From: Ferrimonas marina
GTDB taxonomy: Bacteria > Pseudomonadota > Gammaproteobacteria > Enterobacterales > Shewanellaceae
Assembly: GCF_900129905.1 (NCBI RefSeq)
Contig: NZ_FQXG01000001.1
Coordinates: 728,748 to 792,747 of the forward strand
Length of the DNA: 64,000 nucleotides
Direction: 5' to 3'
Shown piece after piece: positions 45,145 through 53,905 of this stretch; position 1 is the stretch's first letter; each line of letters starts with the position of its first letter. The notes under the pieces were generated by a model, which did not search any database, was not told the DNA's origin, and was given only the letters and a program-made list of their open reading frames with translations. The position numbers were made by a program, and so were the translations under genes.

Positions 45145-46305
45145 TCAGAGGGATTGCATCAACTTACGAACATGGCCACAGAGGTTTTGCGCCGTCGGTC
45201 GATTACTGAACCAGACCGCCACGGCGTCCCGCTCCGGTGAGATATAGAGGCCCTGGCCACCCAAGCCGCCCTTGAACAGATCGCCGTCTGCCCAGATGGC
45301 ATCGAACTGGTAGCTGGCACCGAGGGCGCACTCTTCGGCAAAAGCGGCAAAGGGCGCCGCGCTGGGGCACACCTGGTACAGCTCAGGGTTGTGCCCCTGC
45401 TGGATGCGCTGCACCACTGCGGCGGGTATCACCCGCTCTGAAGCAGTGGCGTGCCAGCTGTCTGTCAGCAGCAGGGCGTAGCGCGCCATATCCTCCAAGG
45501 TGGAGCTGAGCAGGCCATGGATCACCTCGTACCCGTCGGGGGTCAGCGCCAGGTTGGCGGTGGTGGACATACCTGCCTTGGACCAGATCCGCTGCTGCAG
45601 CACCTGGGTCAGGCTGGCTTGCTCCACCTCGGCGATCAGCAGCCCCAGCATCTGGGTATTGGCGGAGCTGTACTGAAATGCCGTTCCCGCAGGCCGAAGT
45701 GGGTTGAGGCCCAACAGGGTATTGAGATAATCCGGCTCGGAACCAAACTCACTTTGCAACAGTCGGCGGATCGGCGCTTCGCCATTGGCCCGGCTGCTGG
45801 CATCCTCAACCGCATCGATGCCCGATTGCATATTGAGCACGTCCCTCACCGGAATGGCTCCCCAGGCGGTGCCATCGGTCTGGGGCATATAGCTGGCCAT
45901 CGGCTGGGCCGGATCGACTCTCCCCTCCTCCACCAGCATCGCCACCAGCACCCCCGCCAGTGACTTGGCGCAGCTCATCCAGACATGGTGGGTTTCCGGT
46001 GCCAGGTTGTGCTGTTCAAACACCACCTTGCCGTGCTGCAGGATCATCATGCCGTCCACTTCCGGCTTAAGCCCACCCAAGTGTTCACCTAGGCGGGTGT
46101 CACCGCAGCGCACAGACAAGACCGGTCCACGGGGTAACAGCTCTCGCTCCAGCGGCGAAAAGGTGCCCGCGGGTCGAAGTGGCGCACTGGGCAGTACGCA
46201 GGCCAGGTTCTGCCAGTACCAACTGGCGCGCTCGCCGGGCTGTACAAAGCTGTCGAGCGAAAACGCCTCAAGGTAGGCGCGATGAGGGTGTTGATGGGAA
46301 CTCAT
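45145..46305 (-). CDS. Serine hydrolase, class C beta-lactamase fold
   Basis: 386 residues. SCAKSLAGVLVAML contains the SxxK nucleophile motif of beta-lactamase/D-aminopeptidase-like hydrolases. YSSANTQMLGLLIAEV is the YxN-like second motif, and GGLGGQGLYISPE near the C-terminus is the usual third element (replacing KTG). No signal peptide is seen, so it is probably cytoplasmic, as in the 6-aminohexanoate hydrolase and esterase branch. An AraC regulator gene lies 97 bases upstream on the same strand. Confidence 0.9.
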   Translation of the reverse strand: MSSHQHPHRAYLEAFSLDSFVQPGERASWYWQNLACVLPSAPLRPAGTFSPLERELLPRGPVLSVRCGDTRLGEHLGGLKPEVDGMMILQHGKVVFEQHNLAPETHHVWMSCAKSLAGVLVAMLVEEGRVDPAQPMASYMPQTDGTAWGAIPVRDVLNMQSGIDAVEDASSRANGEAPIRRLLQSEFGSEPDYLNTLLGLNPLRPAGTAFQYSSANTQMLGLLIAEVEQASLTQVLQQRIWSKAGMSTTANLALTPDGYEVIHGLLSSTLEDMARYALLLTDSWHATASERVIPAAVVQRIQQGHNPELYQVCPSAAPFAAFAEECALGASYQFDAIWADGDLFKGGLGGQGLYISPERDAVAVWFSNRPTAQNLCGHVRKLMQSL

Positions 46306-46387
46306 AGGGGTGAATGCCGTGACAAGCCCGAAACGGGCAGATTAGGGGACTGCAGAGGATACCGGCGCGCCTGGCACCGGTATGTAT

Positions 46388-46402
46388 CACTTTACGACAA
46401 CC
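46388..46402. promoter_or_regulatory. TTTACGACA element before the serine hydrolase
   Basis: CACTTTACGACAACC lies between the AraC and hydrolase genes and differs by one base from the CACTTTGCGACA copy upstream of the AraC gene. A paired occurrence on both sides of the regulator fits an AraC operator. Confidence 0.5.
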
Positions 46403-47359
46403 TCAATTGGTCGCGCGCAACACACTGGGGCAGCAGCGGGTCTGGCGTTTCAATGCCCGGCTGAAGTTGGAAGGGTCGCTGTAGCCCAGTTGCTCCGCCA
46501 CTTGGGCCACGGTCTGGCCGCGGCGCAACATGTTTTGCGCCTCCTCGGCCTTCTTGCCGTTGTGGTAGTCACGAAACCGCACGCCATGGCGAGCCAGCAA
46601 ACGTTGCACGGTGCGCTCGGACACCCCAAACAGGTGGGCGACGAACTCCAGACTGAACTGGGGATGGCGCCAGTAGGCATTCATTACCGCCATCAATCGC
46701 TCAAAGGGTTCGCTGTTTTGCTCAAACTGCAGCGAGGCTTCTTCACTGGCCTGAGACAGCCAGAACCGGATCTGGTTCTGGTCGCTGTCTTCCAACACCT
46801 GGCTGCAACCGGTCTGCTGCTGCAGCAGCTCCGGGCTGATACGGCGATCGGCCATGCCGATCTCCATCGGCGTCCACTGATCGGAAAAATAGTGCCGCAA
46901 CAGGGCCAGCAGCATCGCGGTAGTGAAATTGGTGGCGTGGTCGTGGCCACGGCTGCGCACCGACAAGGCGCTTTGATGAGACAGGGTCACCAGGTTGCCG
47001 CTGACGCTCATCTCCAGCCTGGCGTGGGAGCCGAGCAGATGCTGCTGCTCAAGGGTTCGAACCAGACCGGTCAGCACATCGTCGCTTTGGGTAATCGCCT
47101 GCCTCATCGGCTGCGGCAGTACCGAAAAGCCCATCACTTCAGCCGCACGAAAGCCCAGGTCAGCTTTGCCGGTCAGCTGTGCCGCTCCTTCCGCTACCAG
47201 GCCAATGGCATAGCTGGGCAGATAGCGGCCGCACCCCTCCAGATCCGCCTGTTCAAAGGGGAACATCTGGCGCAGCAGCGCCGGATTGTGGCCGCTTTGC
47301 TGCAGATAATGAAGAAACGGCGACGCCAATTTGGCCAGGCCGATGGGCAGGGTTTTCAT
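46403..47359 (-). CDS. AraC family transcriptional regulator
   Basis: 318 residues. The N-terminal part (LPSYAIGLVAEGAAQLTGKADLGFRAAEVMG) is typical of the arabinose-binding-like domain of OruR/ArgR-type AraC proteins. The C-terminal domain has two helix-turn-helix units, LEFVAHLFGVSERTVQRLL and VAQVAEQLGYSDPSNFSRAL. It likely controls the serine hydrolase gene directly downstream and perhaps itself, as both have the TTTRCGACA element in front. It resembles the two tandem AraC proteins at 21-23 kb in domain order but is not a recent copy. Confidence 0.92.
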   Translation of the reverse strand: MKTLPIGLAKLASPFLHYLQQSGHNPALLRQMFPFEQADLEGCGRYLPSYAIGLVAEGAAQLTGKADLGFRAAEVMGFSVLPQPMRQAITQSDDVLTGLVRTLEQQHLLGSHARLEMSVSGNLVTLSHQSALSVRSRGHDHATNFTTAMLLALLRHYFSDQWTPMEIGMADRRISPELLQQQTGCSQVLEDSDQNQIRFWLSQASEEASLQFEQNSEPFERLMAVMNAYWRHPQFSLEFVAHLFGVSERTVQRLLARHGVRFRDYHNGKKAEEAQNMLRRGQTVAQVAEQLGYSDPSNFSRALKRQTRCCPSVLRATN

Positions 47360-47445
47360 TCGATACGCTCTTATTCAGGGTCTAACGGTCACCAACGTGG
47401 CTGGAGGCGGCACCATCGGGGAAGCGACCTGTGCAGTCAATGGTC

Positions 47446-47459
47446 ACTTTGCGACAGCC
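47446..47459. promoter_or_regulatory. TTTGCGACA element before the AraC gene
   Basis: CACTTTGCGACAGC stands 87 bases upstream of the AraC start and is the near-twin of the element in front of the hydrolase. Confidence 0.5.
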
Positions 47460-47660
47460 GATCATTGCGCACAGGTTTTGACCGTTGGGTTGGGGTTTGC
47501 AACAGATTGGGTTCAGCTAGGACCATCCGGTCATTAAAATGCAGAACCAACTGGCGCCTCAAAAGGCGTTTTGCTGGCTCAGCCCATCGACCAAGTTCAA
47601 TGCCCGCTGGTAAAACGGCGACAGAGCAGCAGCTTAACGGGCGATTTGCGCTTGGCGCAC

Positions 47661-47689
47661 TTGCCTGTTGTGGCCCCGCTGCCTACAAT
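47661..47689 (+). promoter_or_regulatory. rlmI promoter
   Basis: TTGCCT and TACAAT with 17 bases between them; transcription would start near 47696, about 30 bases before the rlmI ATG. Confidence 0.65.
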
Positions 47690-47726
47690 CCGCCCTCTTT
47701 CTCATCACCCTGCCGGAAACACCGTC

Positions 47727-48917
47727 ATGACCGCGAAAATCATCCTGAAACGATCTCGAGACAAATCCCTGCTGCGCCGACACCCCTGGGTGTTCTCCAA
47801 CGGTGTGGCAGATGTGCAGGGCAAGCCTGGGCTGGGTGACACCGTTGAGGTGCTGGCCAGTGATGGCCGCTGGTTGGGCCGCGGCGCCTACTCGCCGGAG
47901 TCACAGATCCGGGTGCGGATCTGGACCTTCAACCAGGATGAGAAGATCGACCTGGACTTTTTTGCCGGCAAACTGGCCCGGGCCCAGGCGGGTCGTGACG
48001 ACCTGATCGCCCGTGATGGCCTGACCGGTTACCGCCTGGTGGCCGGTGAATCCGACGGCCTGCCAGGGATCACCATCGACCGCTTTGCCGATGTGCTGGT
48101 GTGCCAGCTGCTCAGTGCCGGCGCGGAAAGTCATCGGGAGCTGCTGGTGGAGGCACTCAAGGCCCAATACCCCGACTGCGCCATCTATGAGCGCAGCGAC
48201 GTGGATGTGCGCAAGAAGGAGGGGCTGGCGCCGGTGAAAGGCCTGCTGCACGGTACCCTGCCGCCGCAGCCGATGCCGTTTGAGGAGAACGGCCTGAAGC
48301 TGCTGGTGAATGTTGAGACCGGCCACAAGACCGGCGCCTACATCGACCAGCGGGACAACCGCCTGGCGGCCAGCCGTTACGTCAAGGGCAAGCGGGTACT
48401 CAACTGCTTCAGCTACACCGGTGGCTTCGGCACCTACGCCCTCAAGGCCGGTGCTGAGGAGGTGATCAACGCTGACGTCTCCAAGCCGGCGTTGGCCCTG
48501 GCCCAGCAGACCGCCGAACTGAACGGCCTGGATGTGGCGCGCCTGACCAACCTGGATGCGGACGTGTTCAAGCTGCTGCGCCAGTACCGGGATAATGGCG
48601 AACAGTTTGACGTGATTGTGCTGGACCCGCCCAAGTTCGCCGACAACAAAGCGCAGCTGCCCGGCGCCTGTCGCGGCTACAAGGACATCAACATGGTGGC
48701 GATGCGCTGCCTCAAGCCTGGCGGTATCTTGCTCACCTTCTCCTGCTCTGGTCTGATGGACGCGCCGCTGTTCCAGAAGATCGTGGCCGACGCCGCCCTC
48801 GATGCCCATCGTGAAGCCCAGATTGTCGAAAAACTGACGCAGGCGGCAGACCACCCGATCGGCAGTGCTTACCCTGAGGGTTTCTACCTCAAAGGCCTGG
48901 TACTGAGAGTCTGGTAA
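47727..48917 (+). CDS. rlmI: 23S rRNA m5C1962 methyltransferase RlmI
   Basis: 396 residues, the length of E. coli RlmI. The N-terminal PUA domain begins [21 protein letters not shown], a middle EEHEAD-like domain follows, and the Rossmann domain has [20 protein letters not shown] and LDPPKFA, with the catalytic Cys in FSCSG. It methylates C5 of cytidine 1962 of 23S rRNA. The ATG is chosen by match with the family start and its position behind the promoter. Confidence 0.95.
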   Translation: MTAKIILKRSRDKSLLRRHPWVFSNGVADVQGKPGLGDTVEVLASDGRWLGRGAYSPESQIRVRIWTFNQDEKIDLDFFAGKLARAQAGRDDLIARDGLTGYRLVAGESDGLPGITIDRFADVLVCQLLSAGAESHRELLVEALKAQYPDCAIYERSDVDVRKKEGLAPVKGLLHGTLPPQPMPFEENGLKLLVNVETGHKTGAYIDQRDNRLAASRYVKGKRVLNCFSYTGGFGTYALKAGAEEVINADVSKPALALAQQTAELNGLDVARLTNLDADVFKLLRQYRDNGEQFDVIVLDPPKFADNKAQLPGACRGYKDINMVAMRCLKPGGILLTFSCSGLMDAPLFQKIVADAALDAHREAQIVEKLTQAADHPIGSAYPEGFYLKGLVLRVW

Positions 48918-49282
48918 ACAATTAATATAATTAATTTTTTTTGACTGGTTTCCGGATCAAAAATGGCGGATTTGGTGGTTGTTGCTATCAACAGCCCCAA
49001 TCTGTAGTGGTCAGGCTGGATCCGGTTCGACAGATATTTGGCGAATTCGTCCAAGATCATGGAGTTGACATAGCCCAAGGAATGTGAAACTCCAATCGCT
49101 GTGTTATATTGCAACAGTCCGCCAAGGACAAGGCAGCGACAATTTGATCTTGAACCTTCCGCTCAACAGTTCCAACCGCAAGGCCTGTGGTCGAGAAGCG
49201 CTTCACCCACCGAAGGTGCCTGGAGGCATCACCGGTAGCAAATTGCGTGCAATGTAAACACTATCTCGATTCAGGAGAGGCT
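48918..49282. other. Region between rlmI and the cold shock gene
   Basis: 365 bases. The first part is AT-rich (ATTAATATAATTAATTTTTT) and could slow or end rlmI transcription, but no stem precedes the T-run. The rest is likely the promoter and a long leader of the cold shock gene, typical of this family. A leftward 76-codon frame here was judged spurious. Confidence 0.5.
49102..49110 (+). promoter_or_regulatory. Extended -10 of the cold shock gene
   Basis: TGTTATATT is an extended -10 element (TGn then TATATT). It would give a leader of about 165 bases, like the thermosensing leaders of csp genes. Confidence 0.5.
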
Positions 49283-49492
49283 ATGTCTCAAGCAACAGGC
49301 ACCGTTAAGTGGTTTAACGACGATAAAGGTTACGGCTTCATCAGCCAGGACAACGGTGGCGGTGACGTATTCGTTCACTTCCGCGCTATCCAAGGCGACG
49401 GCTTCAAGTCCCTGGCCGAAGGCCAGGCTGTGAAGTTCGACGTTGAGCAAGGTCCCAAGGGCCCGCAAGCTGCGAACGTTGTGCGTCTGTAA
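49283..49492 (+). CDS. Cold shock protein (CspA family)
   Basis: 69 residues. The nucleic-acid-binding RNP1 motif KGYGFI and RNP2 motif VFVHF are intact in a five-strand OB fold that begins [15 protein letters not shown]. It binds single-stranded RNA and DNA and acts as an RNA chaperone. The ATG follows AGGAGAGGC. The long leader suggests post-transcriptional temperature control. A frame starting 32 codons upstream lies inside the leader and is not used. Confidence 0.97.
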   Translation: MSQATGTVKWFNDDKGYGFISQDNGGGDVFVHFRAIQGDGFKSLAEGQAVKFDVEQGPKGPQAANVVRL

Positions 49493-49506
49493 TTAACAGC
49501 GCGCAA

Positions 49507-49538
49507 TAAAAAACAGGACGCCATGGCGTCCTGTTTTT
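49507..49538. terminator. Bidirectional terminator
   Basis: A perfect 14-bp inverted repeat (AAAAACAGGACGCC and complement) between the cold shock gene and the converging protease gene. Confidence 0.94.
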
Positions 49539-49553
49539 GTTTGTTCGGCTAAC

Positions 49554-50039
49554 TCACTTCTCTTTGGGCAGCTCTACGTCCACCAAGAAGTCACCCTTGA
49601 GCCAGTTACGGCCAATCAGCAGCTTGTAGGTCATCGGGGTGCGGTCTTTCAGGGTCACCAGCACCTCCTTCTCCTGCCCCTTCGGGCCAATGCGCAGCGG
49701 TACCACGTAGCGATCCTCGCTGCCCTGGGAATTACGGATGTGGCTGACCTTGGCGATGGGGGCCTCGATGGTCACCGGCTCACCGCTGATGTCCTGGGTG
49801 ACAAACCGCAACGTTTTGCCGATGTTGTCGTCCCAGTCCTCCAGATTGCCGCCAAGCACCTCCATCTGCTCAGCGTGAATGGAGGTCTTGGAGGCCCCGG
49901 TATCGATCCGGGCCATCATCTCCAAATCCGCCTCGATCACGTTCAGTCGGGCTACCGGTCCAATTACCTGTTTGTAATCCGCGGCCACGGCTGACGCTCC
50001 CAGAGTCAATGCCAAAACGGCACCGAACACGCTTTTCAT
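49554..50039 (-). CDS. Periplasmic retropepsin-like zinc-protease family protein
   Basis: 161 residues with a signal peptide (cleavage after SAVAA). RIDTGASKTSIHA is the DTGA motif of the retropepsin-like fold found in the so-called ATP-dependent zinc protease family (RimK/YcfA-associated), and KLLIGRNWLKGDF is its conserved C-terminal strand. Despite the family's name there is no ATP site here, and catalysis, if any, would use the Asp. Start chosen for the signal peptide; a 28-codon extension is unlikely. Confidence 0.85.
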   Translation of the reverse strand: MKSVFGAVLALTLGASAVAADYKQVIGPVARLNVIEADLEMMARIDTGASKTSIHAEQMEVLGGNLEDWDDNIGKTLRFVTQDISGEPVTIEAPIAKVSHIRNSQGSEDRYVVPLRIGPKGQEKEVLVTLKDRTPMTYKLLIGRNWLKGDFLVDVELPKEK

Positions 50040-50158
50040 AGTGGGCAAACCCTCGGTTTCAATTCTCATTCGAAAGCCTATCAGCTGTCTGCACTGAGCG
50101 CGAGTTTCGCTGCGTAACTCCATGATCCGCAGTTAGGATTGGTTAAGCTTCCAGCAAA

Positions 50159-50512
50159 TCAGTGGAGCAAATGCTGGGTTTGTAGCGCTGTCTCATAATT
50201 TCGTGCTACCTGCACCGCCAGCGGGGTGCTGGGCAGCGACAGCTCCAGCTTTTCATTGTAGAACTCGAACACCTCGACCATCAGATCCGCCAACGGGATC
50301 GACTCCTCTTCGGCCACCTGCACGGCAATACCAAGGTCAAAGGCCACCGCCATATTGCAATCACCCAACTCATCCAGGTAGCGCTGTTCTACCGCCTGCA
50401 GCAAGCACAACCACATGGTGGCGACCAGTGCACTGGGCAACTGCTCCTCCATCTCATTGCTGCGATTGTCCCATGGGCCGCTGACGATCTGTTGCGAGGT
50501 TTTGCTGTCCAT
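50159..50512 (-). CDS. Hypothetical small acidic protein
   Basis: Not recognised. 117 residues, acidic and probably all-helical, with two Cys (LCLLQ, GDCNM) and no signal or membrane segment. The ATG is preceded by GGGAGG, and codon use matches the flanks, so it is probably a real gene. It diverges from yfcE. Confidence 0.75.
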   Translation of the reverse strand: MDSKTSQQIVSGPWDNRSNEMEEQLPSALVATMWLCLLQAVEQRYLDELGDCNMAVAFDLGIAVQVAEEESIPLADLMVEVFEFYNEKLELSLPSTPLAVQVARNYETALQTQHLLH

Positions 50513-50708
50513 ACTGCCTCCCTGGCGTCCAAGTCACGGATGTTAACATTTTGTTTTCATCTTCTTTCACGGTACACCAGTGCCTAGCCCAAGGACAGTG
50601 GTTTTTATCCTCGCCCATGACTGCACTGAACAGACCAGCGCGTAGCACTGGCAGCGGTGTGCCCAAGCCAGTAAACTGTCGGCAAATTTGACCCCAACCC
50701 CCGCCACT

Positions 50709-51254
50709 ATGCTGTTTGTCTCCGATATTCATGGTTCAATCACTGCGCTTGAACAAGCGCTGCAATGGAAAGAAAAATTGGGCGCGCAAACCCTTGTGTT
50801 ACTTGGCGATCTGCTCAATCATGGTCCCCGCAACCCGATCCCGGAAGGCTACGATCCCCAGGCAGTAGCGCAACGGCTCAACGCCATGGCGGACCAGATC
50901 ATTGCAGTTCGAGGCAACTGTGACAGCGAAGTGGACCAGATGCTGTGCCAGTTTCCCCTGTTGGCGGAGTACAACTGGCTGCTGATCGAAGGGCGTCGGT
51001 TGTGCCTGACCCACGGCCACACCATGGGCCCGGACAACCTGCCGCCGCTGGCCGAAGGGGATGGCATCGCCTATGGTCACACCCACCTGCCGGTGGCGGA
51101 ATGGCGAGAGGGTCGCTTTTACTTCAATCCTGGCTCCGTCACCCTGCCCAAGGGTGGCCATCGAGCCAGTTTTGGCCACTTTGATGGAACGACTTTTAAG
51201 GTCATGGATTTTGCTGGCGAGCTGCTTGCCAGCGCCAGCTGGAAGCGAGAATGA
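50709..51254 (+). CDS. yfcE: Phosphodiesterase YfcE
   Basis: 181 residues. SDIHGS at the front, LLGDLLNHGPRN, VRGNCDSEVDQM, THGHTMGP and YGHTHLPVAE are the metal-binding motifs of the calcineurin-like phosphoesterases and match YfcE almost word for word. YfcE is a Mn-dependent phosphodiesterase whose natural substrate is unknown. The chosen ATG gives the family's short start; the ribosome site is weak. The next gene overlaps by four bases. Confidence 0.95.
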   Translation: MLFVSDIHGSITALEQALQWKEKLGAQTLVLLGDLLNHGPRNPIPEGYDPQAVAQRLNAMADQIIAVRGNCDSEVDQMLCQFPLLAEYNWLLIEGRRLCLTHGHTMGPDNLPPLAEGDGIAYGHTHLPVAEWREGRFYFNPGSVTLPKGGHRASFGHFDGTTFKVMDFAGELLASASWKRE

Positions 51255-51811
51255 CATACCAAGAATTGATGGACAGCCTGCCCGATTTTGCTCAACGGGT
51301 GGGCCAACTGGCGGACCGACTGGGACTGGTTCGTGCCCGCCTGGTGGCAGACCACATCGCCGTGCGCTTCACCGAGCGCAGCGACGCGGATGCGATCCGC
51401 GCCAAGCTGCTGGAGAACGGCACCCTGCTGTCGGAGAAAGAGATCAACGGCCGGCCCATCCTGCTTATCCAGCTCAATACCCCCATCCAGGTGGGCCCCT
51501 GGGCCATCGATCTGGTGGAGCTGCCCTACCCCGATGGCCGCAAGCGCCCCGATGGCTGGGAGCATGTGGAGCTGGTGCTGCCCAGCGAGGCAGAGAACGA
51601 GGAGCAGATGCTGGCCGCGGTGCGCCAGATCCCGGCGGTGATCGCCAAGTGGCCGGTGCTTAATGACGGCACCTTAGGCATCGAGATCAAGACCAGCTGC
51701 CCCAAGGGCGACAATGAGCCCTACCCCAATCCCACCGTGGCCTTTAAGCACCAGGGCCTGACGGTGAAGGTACACCCCCGGGACATCCGCGAGGTGCTGG
51801 GGCTGCGCTGA
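51251..51811 (+). CDS. yecM: VOC family protein YecM
   Basis: 186 residues, related to E. coli YecM, a small VOC-fold protein with a metal site of unknown activity. HIAVRF, GPWAIDLVELPYP and GWEHVELVLP carry the His and Glu ligands. The ATG overlaps the yfcE stop in ATGA, so it is coupled. Terminator follows. Confidence 0.88.
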   Translation: MTYQELMDSLPDFAQRVGQLADRLGLVRARLVADHIAVRFTERSDADAIRAKLLENGTLLSEKEINGRPILLIQLNTPIQVGPWAIDLVELPYPDGRKRPDGWEHVELVLPSEAENEEQMLAAVRQIPAVIAKWPVLNDGTLGIEIKTSCPKGDNEPYPNPTVAFKHQGLTVKVHPRDIREVLGLR

Positions 51812-51835
51812 AGCGCACTTGTAGCAGCATCCAAC

Positions 51836-51864
51836 AAACAGGGCACCCAATCGGGTGCCCTTTT
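51836..51864. terminator. Bidirectional terminator
   Basis: Stem GGGCACCC/GGGTGCCC with a four-base loop and TTTT on the plus side; it touches the stop codon of the leftward PatB-like gene. Confidence 0.9.
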
Positions 51865-52989
51865 CTATGCCGCCGCGATGCCCGCCTTAAGCCGCTTTAG
51901 CCCCTCCGCCAGGGTAGCCCGGGCACAGCCAAAGTTGATGCGGACATGACCGGGTGCGCCAAACTCGGAGCCATCGGACAACCCCACACCGAAGCGCTCG
52001 AAGTGCCGGGCCGGATGATCAAAGCCCAGCGCGCGACAATCCAGCCAGGCCAGGTAGGTGGCATCGGTTCGGTGCAACTGGACTCCCTCAATGCCATCGA
52101 GTTGCTCACTCATCAGCGCCCGGTTGCCTCGCAAATACGTCAGCAACGCCTCCAGCCAGGGCTCCCCCTCTCGCCAGGCCGCTTCGGTAGCCGCCATCGC
52201 CAGCACGTTGCTGGCCGGTGCGTGGCCCTGTAACACCCGCTTGAGCCCCTGACGCCACTTGGGATCCGCCACGATGGCAAAGGCAAAGGGCAGACCGGCC
52301 AGGTTAAAGCTCTTGCCGGCGGAGATCAGGGTGAGGGTTCGCTGGGCCAGTGCCGGGGTCAGCGCCAGGGGCCGGTGGGGCTGGCCATCGAGAATGAGAT
52401 CACCGTGGATCTCATCGCAGATAAGCCGCGCGTCGTATCGCTCCAGCAGCGCCCCCAGGGCGTTTATCTGCTCAACGGTAAAACGCTGGCCTATCGGGTT
52501 TTGCGGCACACTGAGCAGGACGGTGCGTGCCCCTTGCTGTAGGGCCCTCTCCAGTTGGTCCAGATCCCAGCCCTGCTCGGCCGCCACGGCAAAGCGGTGC
52601 AGTGGCAGGGTCAGGTTATCGGCAACCTGGGTCAGCGGGCCATACAGCGGCGCCGGTGTGGCCAGCGCCCCGGGGCTCTCCAGCGCGCGCACGGCAAAGT
52701 TCACACCGGGCATCACCGCCGGTACCGCCACCAGGTGGCTGGGGGGCACCAGCCAGCCCCAACGGCGAGCCAGCCAGTCGACGCAGGCCTGCTTAAGGCT
52801 ATCGGGCACCGCCGCGTAGCCAAACACGCCGTGCTGTACCCGCTGCTCCAGCGCCTGCTGGATCGGCTGGGCCACGGCAAAATCCATGTCCGCCACCCAG
52901 AACGGCAACACATCCCGGCCGGCATAGCGGCCCCATTTGATGCTGTCACTGCCCTGGCGACTGGGCGGGGTATCGAATCGGGGATCCAT
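51865..52989 (-). CDS. PLP-dependent C-S lyase (MalY/PatB family)
   Basis: 374 residues, fold type I. PFWVADMDFAVAQPI, TPAPLYGPL, QNPIGQRF, CDEIHGDLIL and SAGKSFNLAGL with the PLP-binding Lys are the MalY/PatB cystathionine beta-lyase pattern. It probably cleaves cystathionine or other Cys conjugates to pyruvate, ammonia and a thiol. AAGGAG lies upstream of the ATG. It is 30 bases downstream of the M23 gene and likely in the same transcript, though no functional link is evident. Confidence 0.92.
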   Translation of the reverse strand: MDPRFDTPPSRQGSDSIKWGRYAGRDVLPFWVADMDFAVAQPIQQALEQRVQHGVFGYAAVPDSLKQACVDWLARRWGWLVPPSHLVAVPAVMPGVNFAVRALESPGALATPAPLYGPLTQVADNLTLPLHRFAVAAEQGWDLDQLERALQQGARTVLLSVPQNPIGQRFTVEQINALGALLERYDARLICDEIHGDLILDGQPHRPLALTPALAQRTLTLISAGKSFNLAGLPFAFAIVADPKWRQGLKRVLQGHAPASNVLAMAATEAAWREGEPWLEALLTYLRGNRALMSEQLDGIEGVQLHRTDATYLAWLDCRALGFDHPARHFERFGVGLSDGSEFGAPGHVRINFGCARATLAEGLKRLKAGIAAA

Positions 52990-53019
52990 CCCTAGCTCCT
53001 TAGAATCTGTTGGCCGTCG

Positions 53020-53820
53020 TTAGGGCATCGGCGGTACCAGCAGCACCGGGTCCAGTCGCTGTTGATGCCAGTTGATGCGCCAATCCAGGTGGGGCCCGGT
53101 AGCACGACCGGTAGCGCCGACCTCGGCGATGGCATCGCCTTGGCTTACCTCGGTGCCCGGCTCGACCAGGATCTTACTCAGGTGGATCATGGTGGAGCTG
53201 ACCCCATAGCCATGATCGATGATCAAGGTGCCGCCGGAGTAGAACATGTCCGGCACCGCCAGGGTCACCACCCCATCTGCCGGCGCCACCACCGGGGTGC
53301 CGGTAGGGGCGGCGATGTCGATGCCATAGTGGGGGTTGCGCGGCTCACCATTAAAGATCCGCTGACTGCCATAGACGCCGGTAATGCGGCCAGTCAGTGG
53401 CCAGATAAAGTCTTGCTGCCAATCGAGTCGAGGCTCAAACCGTTCCCGAGCCAGGTAGGCCTGTTCGGCATCTTCGGCGGCTCGGGCCTGGGCTTCCGGG
53501 CTGGGCTGCATGATGTTGCGGGCAATCCCTTCGATGCGTTGGATGTCGTAATCCCGGGGCTTCAGGGTGAGGGCATGGCTTTCACTCTCACCGTCCCGCA
53601 GGATCACCAGTTCATGCTGCAACTCGGCATCACGGCCAAAACCAAACACGAAGGCACCCTGCTCGGTGACCGGCAATGCCTCCCCGTTGAGGCTGACGCT
53701 GTCCCCCGGCTGGGTCTGTCCGCGGATCAGGCTGCCCTGGGTCAACTCCCCCTGCAACTCCAGCGCAGCTGTAGAGAAAGGTAAACAGATCAAGGCGAAA
53801 AGCGGGGCGAAACGAACCAT
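53020..53820 (-). CDS. Secreted M23 family metallopeptidase
   Basis: 266 residues with a signal peptide (FSTAA). A beta-rich N-terminal half precedes the M23 domain with HYGIDIAAP, HGYGVSSTMIHLS and HLDWRINW; these supply the His, Asp and HxH (HLD) zinc ligands, though the usual last HxH is HLD here as in the close YibP/NlpD-unrelated branch. It is likely a peptidoglycan endopeptidase. The ATG sits eight bases from AGGAG; a TTG one codon earlier is possible. Confidence 0.88.
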   Translation of the reverse strand: MVRFAPLFALICLPFSTAALELQGELTQGSLIRGQTQPGDSVSLNGEALPVTEQGAFVFGFGRDAELQHELVILRDGESESHALTLKPRDYDIQRIEGIARNIMQPSPEAQARAAEDAEQAYLARERFEPRLDWQQDFIWPLTGRITGVYGSQRIFNGEPRNPHYGIDIAAPTGTPVVAPADGVVTLAVPDMFYSGGTLIIDHGYGVSSTMIHLSKILVEPGTEVSQGDAIAEVGATGRATGPHLDWRINWHQQRLDPVLLVPPMP

Positions 53821-53905
53821 CAAAAATGCTCCTTAGATGGGCATGGGGTCACAAAAAGTCTATTATAAGCACCGCCCTATCCCCTATCACAAGACGAAGA
53901 CCCCT

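Larger units (their letters stand above)
47360..47726. other. Divergent control region AraC / rlmI
   Basis: 367 bases with no gene. The left side has the TTTGCGACA element upstream of the AraC gene, and the right side the rlmI promoter. A GCCTCAAAAGGC hairpin near 47552 has no T-run. A frame that would extend RlmI by 52 residues exists but matches nothing in the family. Confidence 0.55.

Noticed and set aside
48884..49114. A 76-codon leftward frame between rlmI and the cold shock gene
   Set aside because: It overlaps the rlmI end and the csp leader, lacks a ribosome site, and has no recognisable features.
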